From Meiothermus ruber DSM 1279 (GTDB lineage: Bacteria > Deinococcota > Deinococci > Deinococcales > Thermaceae), in contig NC_013946.1 of the NCBI RefSeq assembly GCF_000024425.1, positions 1,302,001 through 1,366,000 on the forward strand: DNA of 64,000 nt, written 5' to 3'. The position numbers were made by a program, and so were the translations under genes. Every line of letters starts with the position of its first letter. Position 1 is the stretch's first letter. Positions 33,843-43,929 of this stretch are shown here, piece by piece. Below the pieces are notes generated by a model that was not told the origin of the DNA, ran no database searches, and worked only from the letters and a program-made list of their open reading frames with translations.

Positions 33843-33983
33843 ATTCCGGCCGTATTGCTTAGGCTTTCAAAGGTGAACGATGCGGCCGGAATGCGCACTG
33901 CACAGCAAGCCACCCTTGGCATCGGAAAAAGCCAGGGAGTGCTGTGCACCGGACTCCAAAAGGTCATCCCCTGGAGTCCGGTG
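33843..33983. repeat. Cluster of three strong inverted repeats between convergent genes
   Basis: Three perfect stems occur in 141 bp: ATTCCGGCCG/CGGCCGGAAT (33843-33852 with 33883-33892), GCACAGCA/TGCTGTGC (33900-33907 with 33940-33947, enclosing a second CCCTTGGC/GCCAGGG helix), and CACCGGACTCCA/TGGAGTCCGGTG (33947-33958 with 33972-33983). None is followed by a T run on either strand. The block lies between acsA and prfB, which face each other. It may be a structured RNA, a bidirectional transcription end of Rho-dependent type, or a small palindromic mobile repeat. Confidence 0.7.
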
Positions 33984-34012
33984 ATGTTCTGTTGGGATTT
34001 GCGCGGGTGGCC

Positions 34013-35111
34013 CTACTCCTCGTCGGCGCTGGCGACCGCCTCCCGCCGCCCGGCTTTCCACTCCAGCCCGGCCCAGATGAGGCTCTCGAGGTCGCCGTCC
34101 AGCACGTTCTCGGGGTCGTGGCGCATCTCGCCGGTGCGGTGGTCTTTGATGTACTGCTTGTCCAGCACGTAGCTCCGGATCTGGCTGCCCCACTCGATAG
34201 GCCGTGACTCACCTTTGAGCCGGGCCAGCTCCTCCTGCTTTTTCTTCCACTCGATCTCGAACAGCTTCGAGCGCAGGATGTTCAGGGCCATCTCTTTGTT
34301 CTTCTGCTGGCTGCGGGTGACCTGGCACTTCACGAAAATGCCGGTGGGCAGGTGCACCACCCGCACCGCGGAGTCGGTGGTGTTGACCCCCTGGCCGCCC
34401 TTGCCCTGCGAGCGCATCACGTCAATGCGCAGGTCTTCGGGGGCAATTTGGATGTCCACCGATTCGTCTACCTCGGGCATCACCTCCACCGCGGCGAAGC
34501 TGGTCTGGCGCTTGCCCTGGGCGTTGAAGGGGGAGGGCCGTACCAGGCGGTGCACCCCGGCCTCGGCCGAGAGCAGGCCGTAGGCGTTCTCACCCCGCAC
34601 GATAAACTGGGCCTGGTCAATTCCGGCCTCGGCGCCGGGTTCTAAGTCCACAAGCTCTAGGCTGAAGCCCTTGCGCTCGGCAAAGCGGGTGTACATGCGG
34701 TAGAGCATCTGGGCCCAGTCGCAGGCCTCGGTGCCGCCCGCGCCGGGCTTGATGGTCACAATGGCTGCGTTTTCAGCGTAGGGAAAGCCGAGCAGGGTTT
34801 GGTGGTAAAGCTCCTCCAACTCGCGCCCAGCCCGCTCGAGTTCGGGTTGCATCTGCTCCCGCTCCTCGGGCGAAAGCTCCGGCCAGAGTTCCAACAGCCC
34901 TTGCAGGTCGGACTCCAGGCGGCGGTAGCCCTCCACCGCTTTGCGCAGCCGGGCTGCTTCCTGCGAGATTTTGCGGGCGTGGGCCGGGTCGTTCCAGAGG
35001 CTGGGGTCGTTGATTTGACGGTCTAGTTCCTTCAGGCGGGCTTCTTTACCCGCGATGTCAAAGATACCCCCGAAGGGCCTCGAGCCGGTGTTCTAGGGTC
35101 TCTAAATCCAT
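34013..35111 (-). CDS. prfB: Peptide chain release factor 2, with programmed +1 frameshift
   Basis: Residues 1-17 are read from the ATG at 35111 and end at an in-frame TGA (35058-35060). The site CGGGGGTATCTTTGAC is the classical RF2 autoregulatory site: an internal Shine-Dalgarno-like GGGGG, a CTT slippery codon and a TGA stop. After a +1 shift the frame continues from GAC at 35059 to the stop at 34013, giving about 365 residues, the normal RF2 length. The SPF stop-codon tripeptide is at about residues 193-195 and the GGQ hydrolysis motif at about 238-240. RF2 ends translation at UGA and UAA; low RF2 causes more frameshifting and so more RF2. Confidence 0.95.
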
Positions 35112-35178
35112 AGCACTTGAGTGTAGGCTTTCTGGGGCCAAACGTCAAACGTGGTTTGACCCGAAGCAACGGCCCCCA

Positions 35179-36462
35179 TCAATCAGCAGCCAGGGCCAGG
35201 TCGGGCATTTGCAGGCCGACCTGGGCCCCCAGGCTGCGCAGCCGGTTTTCGATGTCGTCGTAGCCGCGCTCGATGTACTGCATTCCGGTGATATGGCTTT
35301 CGCCTTCGGCAGCCAGGGCCGCGATAATCAGACCTCCTCCAGCCCGAATATCGCGGGCCTCAACGGCAGCCCCGGTGAGCTGGCGGCCCTGAATCACCAG
35401 GGTGCGGTCTTTTAAGGTGACATCGGCCCCCATGCGGGCCAGCTCGCTGGCGTGGGTGAAGCGGTCGGGGTAGACCCGATCCGAGACCAGCGAGGTGCCG
35501 TGCACGGTGGCCAGGTAAGCCGTGGCCGGGGGTTGCAGGTCGGTGACGAAGCCGGGGTATTCACGGGCCTCGAGGTTGAAAGGTTGGGGGTTGGGGGTGG
35601 CTTCCAGTCGAATCCAGTCCTGGCCGGTGGTGATGTGGTGGCCCGACTGCGCGAGCTTATCCAGCACCGCGTCCATGTGGAACGGTTCCACGTTGGTCAG
35701 GGTGATGGAGCCCCTGGTAGCGGCGGCGGCGAACAGATAGGTGCCGGCCTCAATGCGGTCGGGGATGACGGTGTAGCGCCCCCCCCGCAGACTGGGCTTA
35801 CCCTTGATGTGCAGGATGCTGCTCCCGATGCCCTTGATCTCGGCCCCCATCATGGTCAGGAAGTTGCACAGATCGACGATCTCAGGCTCCTGCGGGGTGT
35901 TTACCAGGACAGCCTCGCCGCCCAGGGCTGCGGCCATCAGGGCCTGCTCGGTACCGCCCAGGGTGGGAAGGTCGTAGACCACCCGACCCGAGGCCGGTTT
36001 GCGCCGGCGGGCGGTGTAGGCCAGGCCCTGCTCGGTGATCTCGGTGGTGACCTCGAAGCCCAGCGCACGCAGGGCTTTGATGTGCTGATCGACCGGCCGC
36101 TCAGCGAAGTTGCAGCCACCCGGCAGGGGCACGGTACCCTCGCCGGCCCGTGCGGCCAGGGCGCCCAGGACGTTGAAGCTGGCCCGCATCTTGCCGACCA
36201 GCTCGAAAGGGGCCTGGGTAGAACGAATTTCGGGTGTGTGCAGGTGCAGGGTACGGCCCTCCCAGGCGTGGCGGGTGCCCAGGTGGCCCAGGAGCTCGAG
36301 CAAAACGTCAATATCACGCAGGCGCGGAACCTCTGTGAGGGTAACCGGCTCTGCGGTAAGAATGCTGGCGGCCATTAGCTTGAGCGCCGAGTTTTTGGCC
36401 GGAAAAATCCGCAGCTCACCACTAAGGGGAACACCGCCGCGAATAGTTAAGATTCTATTCAT
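35179..36462 (-). CDS. murA: UDP-N-acetylglucosamine 1-carboxyvinyltransferase
   Basis: 427 residues of the EPSP synthase fold. The PEP-binding Lys is in IFPAKNSALKLM (about residue 23) and the active-site Cys, the target of fosfomycin in sensitive enzymes, is Cys117 in LPGGCNFAERPVDQH. GDAHIT-like end segments GLIIAALAAEGESHI and ERGYDDIENRLRSLGA are typical. It catalyses the first committed step of peptidoglycan synthesis. The ATG at 36462 lies downstream of a near-consensus promoter. Confidence 0.96.
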   Translation of the reverse strand: MNRILTIRGGVPLSGELRIFPAKNSALKLMAASILTAEPVTLTEVPRLRDIDVLLELLGHLGTRHAWEGRTLHLHTPEIRSTQAPFELVGKMRASFNVLGALAARAGEGTVPLPGGCNFAERPVDQHIKALRALGFEVTTEITEQGLAYTARRRKPASGRVVYDLPTLGGTEQALMAAALGGEAVLVNTPQEPEIVDLCNFLTMMGAEIKGIGSSILHIKGKPSLRGGRYTVIPDRIEAGTYLFAAAATRGSITLTNVEPFHMDAVLDKLAQSGHHITTGQDWIRLEATPNPQPFNLEAREYPGFVTDLQPPATAYLATVHGTSLVSDRVYPDRFTHASELARMGADVTLKDRTLVIQGRQLTGAAVEARDIRAGGGLIIAALAAEGESHITGMQYIERGYDDIENRLRSLGAQVGLQMPDLALAAD

Positions 36463-36527
36463 ACAGGATCGCGTCTCCTGGGTGTGCTCGAGCGTTGTTG
36501 TGCATGTTACACATCACACTCACTATG

Positions 36528-36556
36528 AGCATAGTAAGCCAGAACCGTATTGTCAA
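36528..36556 (-). promoter_or_regulatory. Promoter of murA
   Basis: On the minus strand TTGACA (36551-36556), a 17-nt spacer and TATGCT (36528-36533) make a near-consensus promoter about 65 nt before the murA start. On the opposite strand a short AGCAC...GTGCT repeat (36555-36573) precedes the small plus-strand gene. Confidence 0.8.
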
Positions 36557-36645
36557 GCACAAATGTAACGTGCTAAATTATAGCCAGAAACGCATGCGAG
36601 TATTCTACCGTAACCATACTCGTGCAGTGCTTAGACCAACCGGTT

Positions 36646-36867
36646 ATGCCTAAGAAAGAGAAAAAGCGCCTCCAGGTAGTCATCAGCGACGATCAGGACG
36701 CCCTCCTGACCAAGCTGGCCTACGAGCTTTCCAGCCCGGAACAACTGGTTTCCAAGTCGGAGGTGGTGCGGCTCGCCATCGAAAAGCTCGCCGACGGGAT
36801 GGAAGAAGGCCAGCAAAAAGCTGAATTAAAAGCGCTTCTGAAGCGGCTCGAGGAGCAGGAAGAGTAA
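36646..36867 (+). CDS. Small ribbon-helix-helix-like protein
   Basis: 73 residues (start MPKKEKKRLQVVISDDQ). A basic N-terminal strand (KKRLQVVIS), a first helix (DQDALLTKLAYEL) and a second helix after LVSKSEVVRLAIEKLA match the layout of ribbon-helix-helix DNA-binding proteins, with an acidic coiled tail (AELKALLKRLEEQEE). No ribosome binding site is evident; an upstream GTG at 36622 in the same frame is less likely. It is divergent from murA, so it might act there, but no toxin partner is adjacent. Function unknown. Confidence 0.65.
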   Translation: MPKKEKKRLQVVISDDQDALLTKLAYELSSPEQLVSKSEVVRLAIEKLADGMEEGQQKAELKALLKRLEEQEE

Positions 36868-36881
36868 ACCCGCCCGGCGTA

Positions 36882-38641
<1,760 letters not shown>

Positions 38642-38718
38642 ACAGTTAGGTGGAGGTAGGGGTGTTGTTTCAGACTGGCTGCAACCCGCGGTCAGACGGG
38701 GCTTCCAGCAGCAAAAAA

Positions 38719-38804
38719 TGGTGCCGGGAATGGGACTCGAACCCACACGCCCTTGCGGGCAACGGATTTTAAGTCCGTAGCGTCTACCATTCCGCCATCC
38801 CGGC
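38719..38804 (-). tRNA. tRNA-Leu (anticodon UAA)
   Basis: On the minus strand the 86-nt sequence begins GCCGGGATGGCGGAATGG and ends ATTCCCGGCACCA, with the CCA encoded. The anticodon stem and loop read ACGGACTTAAAATCCGT, giving anticodon TAA. A long variable arm (GCCCGCAAGGGC) marks a class II tRNA, and GGTTCGAGTCC is the T loop. The acceptor stem pairs fully. Confidence 0.96.
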
Positions 38805-39008
38805 AGACCCGCTCTCTAGTTTAGCCGTTATACGCAATCTGGCAAGATAAATCGCAGCAATACAGCAATGGATACTTTTGTTGAGCCCTGAGACGATTTG
38901 TTATCCCAGGTGATACTCATGCGTTACTTATTTATGAGAACAAGCAAAGTACTACTATTGTGTAGCCTCATAAACATACTTTGTGTTGCGGGTAGTGGAG
39001 GAAAATTT

Positions 39009-39131
39009 ATGCATATTAGCCGGGTAGTAGAGGAGAAATTTCACATGAAAAGCCGACAAAACCTGAACGAGCCGGTTCTACCCCTACTTTTTGATCAAAC
39101 CGACACACCTGAACAGGTAGCGTTACTGTAA
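39009..39131 (+). CDS. Possible 40-residue peptide upstream of the glycosyltransferase
   Basis: The ATG at 39009 follows GGAGGAAAATTT, a strong ribosome binding site with good spacing, and a second one (GAGGAG) precedes an internal ATG at 39045. The product (MHISRVVEEKF... ending DTPEQVALL) has no membrane segment or known motif. The frame is open upstream to 38898, but that part lacks a ribosome site. It could be a small regulatory peptide or the remnant of a gene. Confidence 0.4.
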   Translation: MHISRVVEEKFHMKSRQNLNEPVLPLLFDQTDTPEQVALL

Positions 39132-39200
39132 GACACAAAAAGCTGGAAGGCTTGGCGGCCAGCAGCTAAAAATCATCCATATAGCACTGCTTGGCTCAGT

Positions 39201-39220
39201 GATTTACCTCCCAGTAAATC
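39201..39220. promoter_or_regulatory. Inverted repeat before the glycosyltransferase
   Basis: GATTTAC-CTCCCA-GTAAATC is a perfect 7-bp inverted repeat followed by TTCCCTTTTATTTG, 37 nt before the glycosyltransferase ATG. It may be a weak terminator/attenuator after the small ORF or an operator for the polysaccharide genes. Confidence 0.45.
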
Positions 39221-39256
39221 TTCCCTTTTATTTGGAAACACTTGCGAGAGGTATGT

Positions 39257-40885
39257 ATGCCTGATTTTATTGGAGCAGTATTGGTGCTGGTCTGCTTTGG
39301 ATACCTTGTTGCCATCTTTGACGACCTGATTTTCGATGCGGCCTACCTGTTTCGAAGACGCCGTTTTCAGCAGGCCGGTCTTTCGAAGGAGGAACTTGAA
39401 AGCGACAACCCCAAGCGCATCGCAGTAATGGTGGCAGCCTGGCAGGAAGCTGGGGTGGTGGCCAAGATGGCGAAGGCCACGTATCGTCTAATGCGTTATC
39501 CGGAGGATCGGATCGAGTTTTTTATTGGGGTATACCCCAACGACGAGGCCACGTTGCATGAAGTACGCGAACTGTCCAAGAGCAACCCTCGAGTACATTG
39601 CGTAGTTAATCAGAAACCGGGGCCAACTAGCAAAAGCCAGAACCTTAATGAGGTTTTTGCCTTTATCCAAGACCTCGAGAACATCCGGAATCAGGCGTTT
39701 GATGTTATTGCTCTACATGACGCAGAGGACGTGATTCACCCTTATGCCTTTCGCTTCTACAGCGCCCTGCTTAGCCGCCATGACATGGTGCAATTGCCGG
39801 TGATTGCCATGTTTCCCAGGCTGCCCTGGTGGCGGTGGCTAAACCGCATTGTTTCCGGCACTTATGCCGACGAATTTGCAGAGAGCCACCTTCACCACAT
39901 GCCGATACGCGAGGGGTTTGGCTTGTTTGTGCCCAGTGCTGGTACCGGCTTCGCTTTGCGACGAGAAGTGGTGAGCTTTTTGGCGGCTGAAGGCCCGGTT
40001 TTCCGAGAGGGAAACCTGACCGAGGATTACGACATGTCGTTGCGCTTGTGGCAAAAAGGCTTTCGGGTGCACTTCCACGTGCAGCGGCTCAAGCGCATAG
40101 ATGATCGAGGCCGGGTTTGCAACGAGGTAGTGGGAATTAAGGAGTACTTTCCTTTTGAAATACCGGCTGCTGTAAAGCAAAAGGCGCGCTGGATTTATGG
40201 CATTACCATGCAGAGCCCCAAGGAGACTGGCCTCAAAAGACTGCGCTTAAAGGAACGACTGATACTCTGGCGTGATTGGAAGGGGAAATATACCAACCTG
40301 ATCCATTTTGTGGGCTATCCACTGGCTTTGTACTCTGTACTGGCCTACTTCCTCGACTGGCCGCATGCAGATCCCCGGTTAATGCTGGTGCTCAGTGGTG
40401 GTGTTCTGCTGATCACCCTCGAGCGCCTCCTGATGCGCTTTGCTGCAATCAAATCTGTATATGGGGTAGCCGAAGCACTACAGGCCACCGTGGTGCTGCC
40501 ATTGTTTCCCTTGAGGTGGTTTGTGGGAAACATCATCAATGCTCTGGCTACTCTGAGGGCCTGGCGTATGTACTTCTGGCCCGCTCGAGGGGCCCGCAAA
40601 GGTGCGACCCCAGTTTGGGATAAAACCGAGCGCAAGAGCTATGTGCCTGCTGAGGTGCTTGAGTCTGTTCGCCGTCGCTTGGGGGATGTGCTGCTCTTTT
40701 ACGGTGATGTAAGCCCCCAAGAGCTGGCTTTAGCCTTGCGCACAAAGCCTTCCGGAGTGCCCTTGGGTGAAATTTTATTGCGCAACCAAACGCTTGATCC
40801 CGATCGCCTCAGGCTGCGCATTACCGAGACCCAGGAACGCCTGCAGAACGAATCCAAAGTATCAGCCATTACAGCGAATAAATGA
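39257..40885 (+). CDS. NfrB-like membrane glycosyltransferase with MshEN-like domain
   Basis: 542 residues. An N-terminal membrane segment is followed by a GT2 catalytic domain (about 50-320) with IAVMVAAWQE, the DxD-like ALHDAEDVIHP, the acceptor acid in LTEDYDMSLRLW, and KQKARW, the QxxRW signature of processive synthases. Two or three membrane segments follow (about 355-440). The last 70 residues (from about 472) read RRLGDVLLFYG...ELALALR...PLGEILLRN, the double L-G-E/D-I-L pattern of MshEN domains that bind c-di-GMP. The same layout is found in E. coli NfrB, which makes a c-di-GMP-controlled glycan. The ATG at 39257 follows GAGAGGT. Two lipoproteins that look like polysaccharide-modifying enzymes lie downstream. 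Confidence 0.85.
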   Translation: MPDFIGAVLVLVCFGYLVAIFDDLIFDAAYLFRRRRFQQAGLSKEELESDNPKRIAVMVAAWQEAGVVAKMAKATYRLMRYPEDRIEFFIGVYPNDEATLHEVRELSKSNPRVHCVVNQKPGPTSKSQNLNEVFAFIQDLENIRNQAFDVIALHDAEDVIHPYAFRFYSALLSRHDMVQLPVIAMFPRLPWWRWLNRIVSGTYADEFAESHLHHMPIREGFGLFVPSAGTGFALRREVVSFLAAEGPVFREGNLTEDYDMSLRLWQKGFRVHFHVQRLKRIDDRGRVCNEVVGIKEYFPFEIPAAVKQKARWIYGITMQSPKETGLKRLRLKERLILWRDWKGKYTNLIHFVGYPLALYSVLAYFLDWPHADPRLMLVLSGGVLLITLERLLMRFAAIKSVYGVAEALQATVVLPLFPLRWFVGNIINALATLRAWRMYFWPARGARKGATPVWDKTERKSYVPAEVLESVRRRLGDVLLFYGDVSPQELALALRTKPSGVPLGEILLRNQTLDPDRLRLRITETQERLQNESKVSAITANK

Positions 40886-40918
40886 CGTATTGCGTTGGAT
40901 TGGCAAAGGAGCGGTGGT

Positions 40919-42739
40919 ATGAACCTAGCAAAATGGCTCGAGGCGGTCAAGCATTACAGCAAAACTTTGCTTCTGCTGCTCGGCCTGCTGATTTTGGCAG
41001 CTTGTGGCAGCTCTCCAAGGCCGAACGTGCAGGACATACAAGACAACCAGGGGGGTGGAGTTAATACGCAGGCAGTCACCCCGGTGCTGATTCTTTATCC
41101 TGATGGGCTGGGTACATTTGCTGAATCCGACGGAGTTTCTTTACAAGGTAAGGCCAAAATTGGGTCTGTGCAACTCAAACCAGGCCTGGCCTACGACAGT
41201 TCGACACGCCCTAAGAAAAGCGCTAAAGACAAGCGCGGCCAGACGGGGGCACAGGCGCTGGGTGACGTGCAGACCCAGGCCTTCTCCTATCCCGATGCGG
41301 CCCAGATCTATGCCATCATGCTGACCAACCTGTTGGGCCGCTACGCCGATGTGGTGGTAACCCGCAAGGCGATTTCTGCCTACACGGCTGGAGAGGCCAA
41401 CCAGTACTATCGCACCTTTTACATTGGCAGCACTTACGAAGACCCAATTCCGCCCGCGTTCATCTCGGACATCATGGCCGGTGCAAAAGTTACCTGGCTC
41501 AACTACAACATCTGGCGTCTGGATAACGCCGCCATCGGGGCCAGCCTGAGCCAGCTCGGCTTGCGCTATGTGGCCTTGTACCCGGAGTATCAGCCGTCTG
41601 AGTTTTCGACTGGCTTCAACAGGATTGATTATCGGGGTTATGCTTTCAAAAAATACATCCCGGGCTTGCTGGAAGTGCCTATCGAGATGATGGAGGTGGC
41701 CCCCGAGTCTCCCAGCGTGATCGTACACGCCTGGGCCAGAAATAGCGCAGGGCGGCAGATACCTTACGCCTTGCAAAGCGGCAACTTTTGGTACATCGCC
41801 GACAATCCCTTCACCTATATTCATGAGCAGGATCGCTATCTGATTTTTGCGGATCTCATTGCGCCCATGATGGGCCGGGACACCACCTGTGCGCCCAGGG
41901 CCTTGGCCCGCATGGAAGATTTGAGCCCAAACGACCAGGGCGCTGATCTCAAGCGCATGCTGGATATCATCAACCGGGTAGGAATTCCCTTCCTGGCTAC
42001 GGCCATACCCCTGTACATCGACAACAACACCACGCCGGTAACTCAAATTCGCTGGACGCAAAACAGCGGGGCCCTCGCCCAGCTTCGCCGCATACCCAGG
42101 ATTCGCGGCAGAATTTTCCAGCATGGCTACACCCATCAGTTTGAAAATCTGAAGAATCCTTCTGGTATATCGGGTGATGACTGGGAATTCTGGCGGGTGG
42201 AGCTGGATGCCAGCGGCAATCGCATTACCAGCACGCCCATACCGGGGATGACCGCCAGCAGTGCGCTGCAGCGCATTCAGACCGGGCGCTCGATTTTGAG
42301 CAGCCTGAGCACTGCGCTGTCCAACTTAACCCCCGTTGGCTGGACAACCCCTCATTACGAGGCAGACCCCAGCTACTACGCTACCTTCAACCAGACGTAC
42401 AACCGGGCTATGGAACGGCGCATCTACCGGGTGGGTTCGGTTATTGCAGGGCAGTTTTTCCCCTATCCAGTGCGCGATGTGAATGGCACCCTGATGCTTC
42501 CTGAAAACCTTGGCAGCGTGCAGCCCAACTACCTGCTGCCCATGGTAGAGGAAGCGGCTCGAGCCAACCGGGTGTTGCGTTGCCCCTGGGCGGGCCATTT
42601 CTTCCACGCCTACACCATTGACCCAAGTTACACCGGCCCCAATGCCTACTCGGCGGCGCAGTTTGAAAGTTTCCTGGGCTATATTCGCAATACCCTGGGC
42701 TACACGTATGTAGACCCCACGGGCGTCACCACGCAGTAG
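40919..42739 (+). CDS. DUF2334 (polysaccharide-deacetylase-like) lipoprotein
   Basis: 606 residues with lipobox LAAC. The N-terminal 290 residues include QIYAIMLTNLLGRYADV and are of unknown fold. The DUF2334 domain, related to NodB-type deacetylases, begins near residue 320 with LARMEDLSP (the acidic metal-site motif) and has IFQHGYTHQ near 405, where the His pair would bind metal. A probable role is N- or O-deacetylation of the glycan made by the upstream synthase, outside the cytoplasm. AAGGAG lies 7 nt before the ATG; the gap to the glycosyltransferase is 33 nt, so they form an operon. Confidence 0.82.
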   Translation: MNLAKWLEAVKHYSKTLLLLLGLLILAACGSSPRPNVQDIQDNQGGGVNTQAVTPVLILYPDGLGTFAESDGVSLQGKAKIGSVQLKPGLAYDSSTRPKKSAKDKRGQTGAQALGDVQTQAFSYPDAAQIYAIMLTNLLGRYADVVVTRKAISAYTAGEANQYYRTFYIGSTYEDPIPPAFISDIMAGAKVTWLNYNIWRLDNAAIGASLSQLGLRYVALYPEYQPSEFSTGFNRIDYRGYAFKKYIPGLLEVPIEMMEVAPESPSVIVHAWARNSAGRQIPYALQSGNFWYIADNPFTYIHEQDRYLIFADLIAPMMGRDTTCAPRALARMEDLSPNDQGADLKRMLDIINRVGIPFLATAIPLYIDNNTTPVTQIRWTQNSGALAQLRRIPRIRGRIFQHGYTHQFENLKNPSGISGDDWEFWRVELDASGNRITSTPIPGMTASSALQRIQTGRSILSSLSTALSNLTPVGWTTPHYEADPSYYATFNQTYNRAMERRIYRVGSVIAGQFFPYPVRDVNGTLMLPENLGSVQPNYLLPMVEEAARANRVLRCPWAGHFFHAYTIDPSYTGPNAYSAAQFESFLGYIRNTLGYTYVDPTGVTTQ

Positions 42740-42755
42740 CCGGTGCTGTGGCCCT

Positions 42756-43802
42756 ATGCAACGAATCGGTGCTTTGCTGATCTTGCTGATGCTGGGAGGG
42801 TGTTATGACTTCACCCTCCCGCCTGGGCCTGTGAACCCCAAGCCGCCGCTGGTCAGGAGAATAGGGGTGCCCCCCTCTGGTACGCTTTACCACGGTGTGT
42901 ATCCGGGTCAAAAGGATCGGGAGGAGTACCAGATAACACCTTCCTCGCTGGAGGCCTATGAGCAGGCCGTCAACCGTAGGGTGGCCTGGGTCTATTTTTC
43001 CAACGACTGGTTTGCTGGTCGGGATTTTCCTACCGCTACCGCTGAGTGGATTCGGGCGAGGAATGCCGTTCCATATATCCGACTGATGTTGCGCAGTAGC
43101 AGCGAGACGTATGTTCCCGAGCCGCTGTACAGTTTGCAGGCGATTCTACGAGGCGACTTTGACCCCGATCTCAGGGCCTGGGGCCGGGCGGCCCAAAATT
43201 TTGGCACGCCCCTCTTGGTGGAATGGGGCACCGAGGTCAACGGCCAGTGGTTTTCCTGGAACGGCCGGTGGAATGGCGGGCCTACGCTGGGCCCCGAACG
43301 CTTCCGTGAGGCGTATCGCCACATTGTTCAGACCATTCGATCGGTTGGGGCCGACAATTTAACCTGGGTGTGGCACGTGGATGCCTACGATGATCCTGCC
43401 GCTGAGTGGAACCGTTTGGAGAATTACTACCCTGGCGACGATGTGGTGGACTGGATTGGTGTTTCTGTTTATGGGGCACAGGAACCGACGGAGAACAATT
43501 CCCAAACCTTTGCAGATGGTATGGATGCGGTTATGCCCCGCCTGTTACGGCTGGCGCCGACCAAGCCTGTGGTGGTGGCGGAGTTTGGGGTTACAGCCGG
43601 CAACCCGGGTGTGAATGCTGTGCAGTGGGCTGAGGCTGCCCTCACCGATCTGCTGGCCAACCGCTGGCCAGCGGTGCGTGGGTTTTCCTGGTGGAACGAG
43701 GCCTTTGATCAAACGGAGATGCGGGTGCAGGTGATTCCTGGTCTGAGGGAAGTGTTTCGTAGCAAACTGGATTCGCCAAAGGTGTTGGATCACCCTTTAT
43801 GA
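42756..43802 (+). CDS. GH26-like glycoside hydrolase lipoprotein
   Basis: 348 residues with lipobox LGGC. The barrel has features of the GH26 mannanase clan: YIRLMLRSSSE on an early strand, the likely acid/base Glu in VEWGTEVNGQWFSWNG near residue 160, TWVWHVDA, a strand DVVDWIGVSVYG, and the likely nucleophile Glu in VVVAEFGVT near residue 273, followed by GFSWWNEAF. It would cut a beta-linked polysaccharide such as a mannan. It lies 16 nt after the DUF2334 gene, and a synthase-deacetylase-hydrolase set is typical of exopolysaccharide loci, where the hydrolase trims or releases the chain. Confidence 0.82.
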   Translation: MQRIGALLILLMLGGCYDFTLPPGPVNPKPPLVRRIGVPPSGTLYHGVYPGQKDREEYQITPSSLEAYEQAVNRRVAWVYFSNDWFAGRDFPTATAEWIRARNAVPYIRLMLRSSSETYVPEPLYSLQAILRGDFDPDLRAWGRAAQNFGTPLLVEWGTEVNGQWFSWNGRWNGGPTLGPERFREAYRHIVQTIRSVGADNLTWVWHVDAYDDPAAEWNRLENYYPGDDVVDWIGVSVYGAQEPTENNSQTFADGMDAVMPRLLRLAPTKPVVVAEFGVTAGNPGVNAVQWAEAALTDLLANRWPAVRGFSWWNEAFDQTEMRVQVIPGLREVFRSKLDSPKVLDHPL

Positions 43803-43929
43803 GCAGGTGCGCCTGGGCGGCCCGGTAGAAGCTGCCCTGGGCGTTGCGCAGAGGTTGATCTGCTTTACGGGAAGCTGTCGCAGCAAACAGCGTTTCTCTG
43901 CTTGAGAACCCCTGGTTATTATCTTGACT

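Larger units (their letters stand above)
38805..39256. other. AT-rich leader region before the exopolysaccharide locus
   Basis: About 450 bp between the tRNA and the glycosyltransferase gene, much more AT-rich than its neighbours. It contains the small ORF at 39009 and the inverted repeat at 39201-39220. No clear promoter pair could be fixed. The base composition suggests either a regulatory region or acquired DNA. Confidence 0.45.

Noticed and set aside
33843-33983. Ordinary Rho-independent terminators
   Set aside because: None of the three hairpins is followed by a T run on either strand.
34013-34936. RF2 as a 307-residue protein from the internal Met
   Set aside because: The upstream frameshift site and 17-codon leader frame restore the standard length, so the short form is an annotation artefact.
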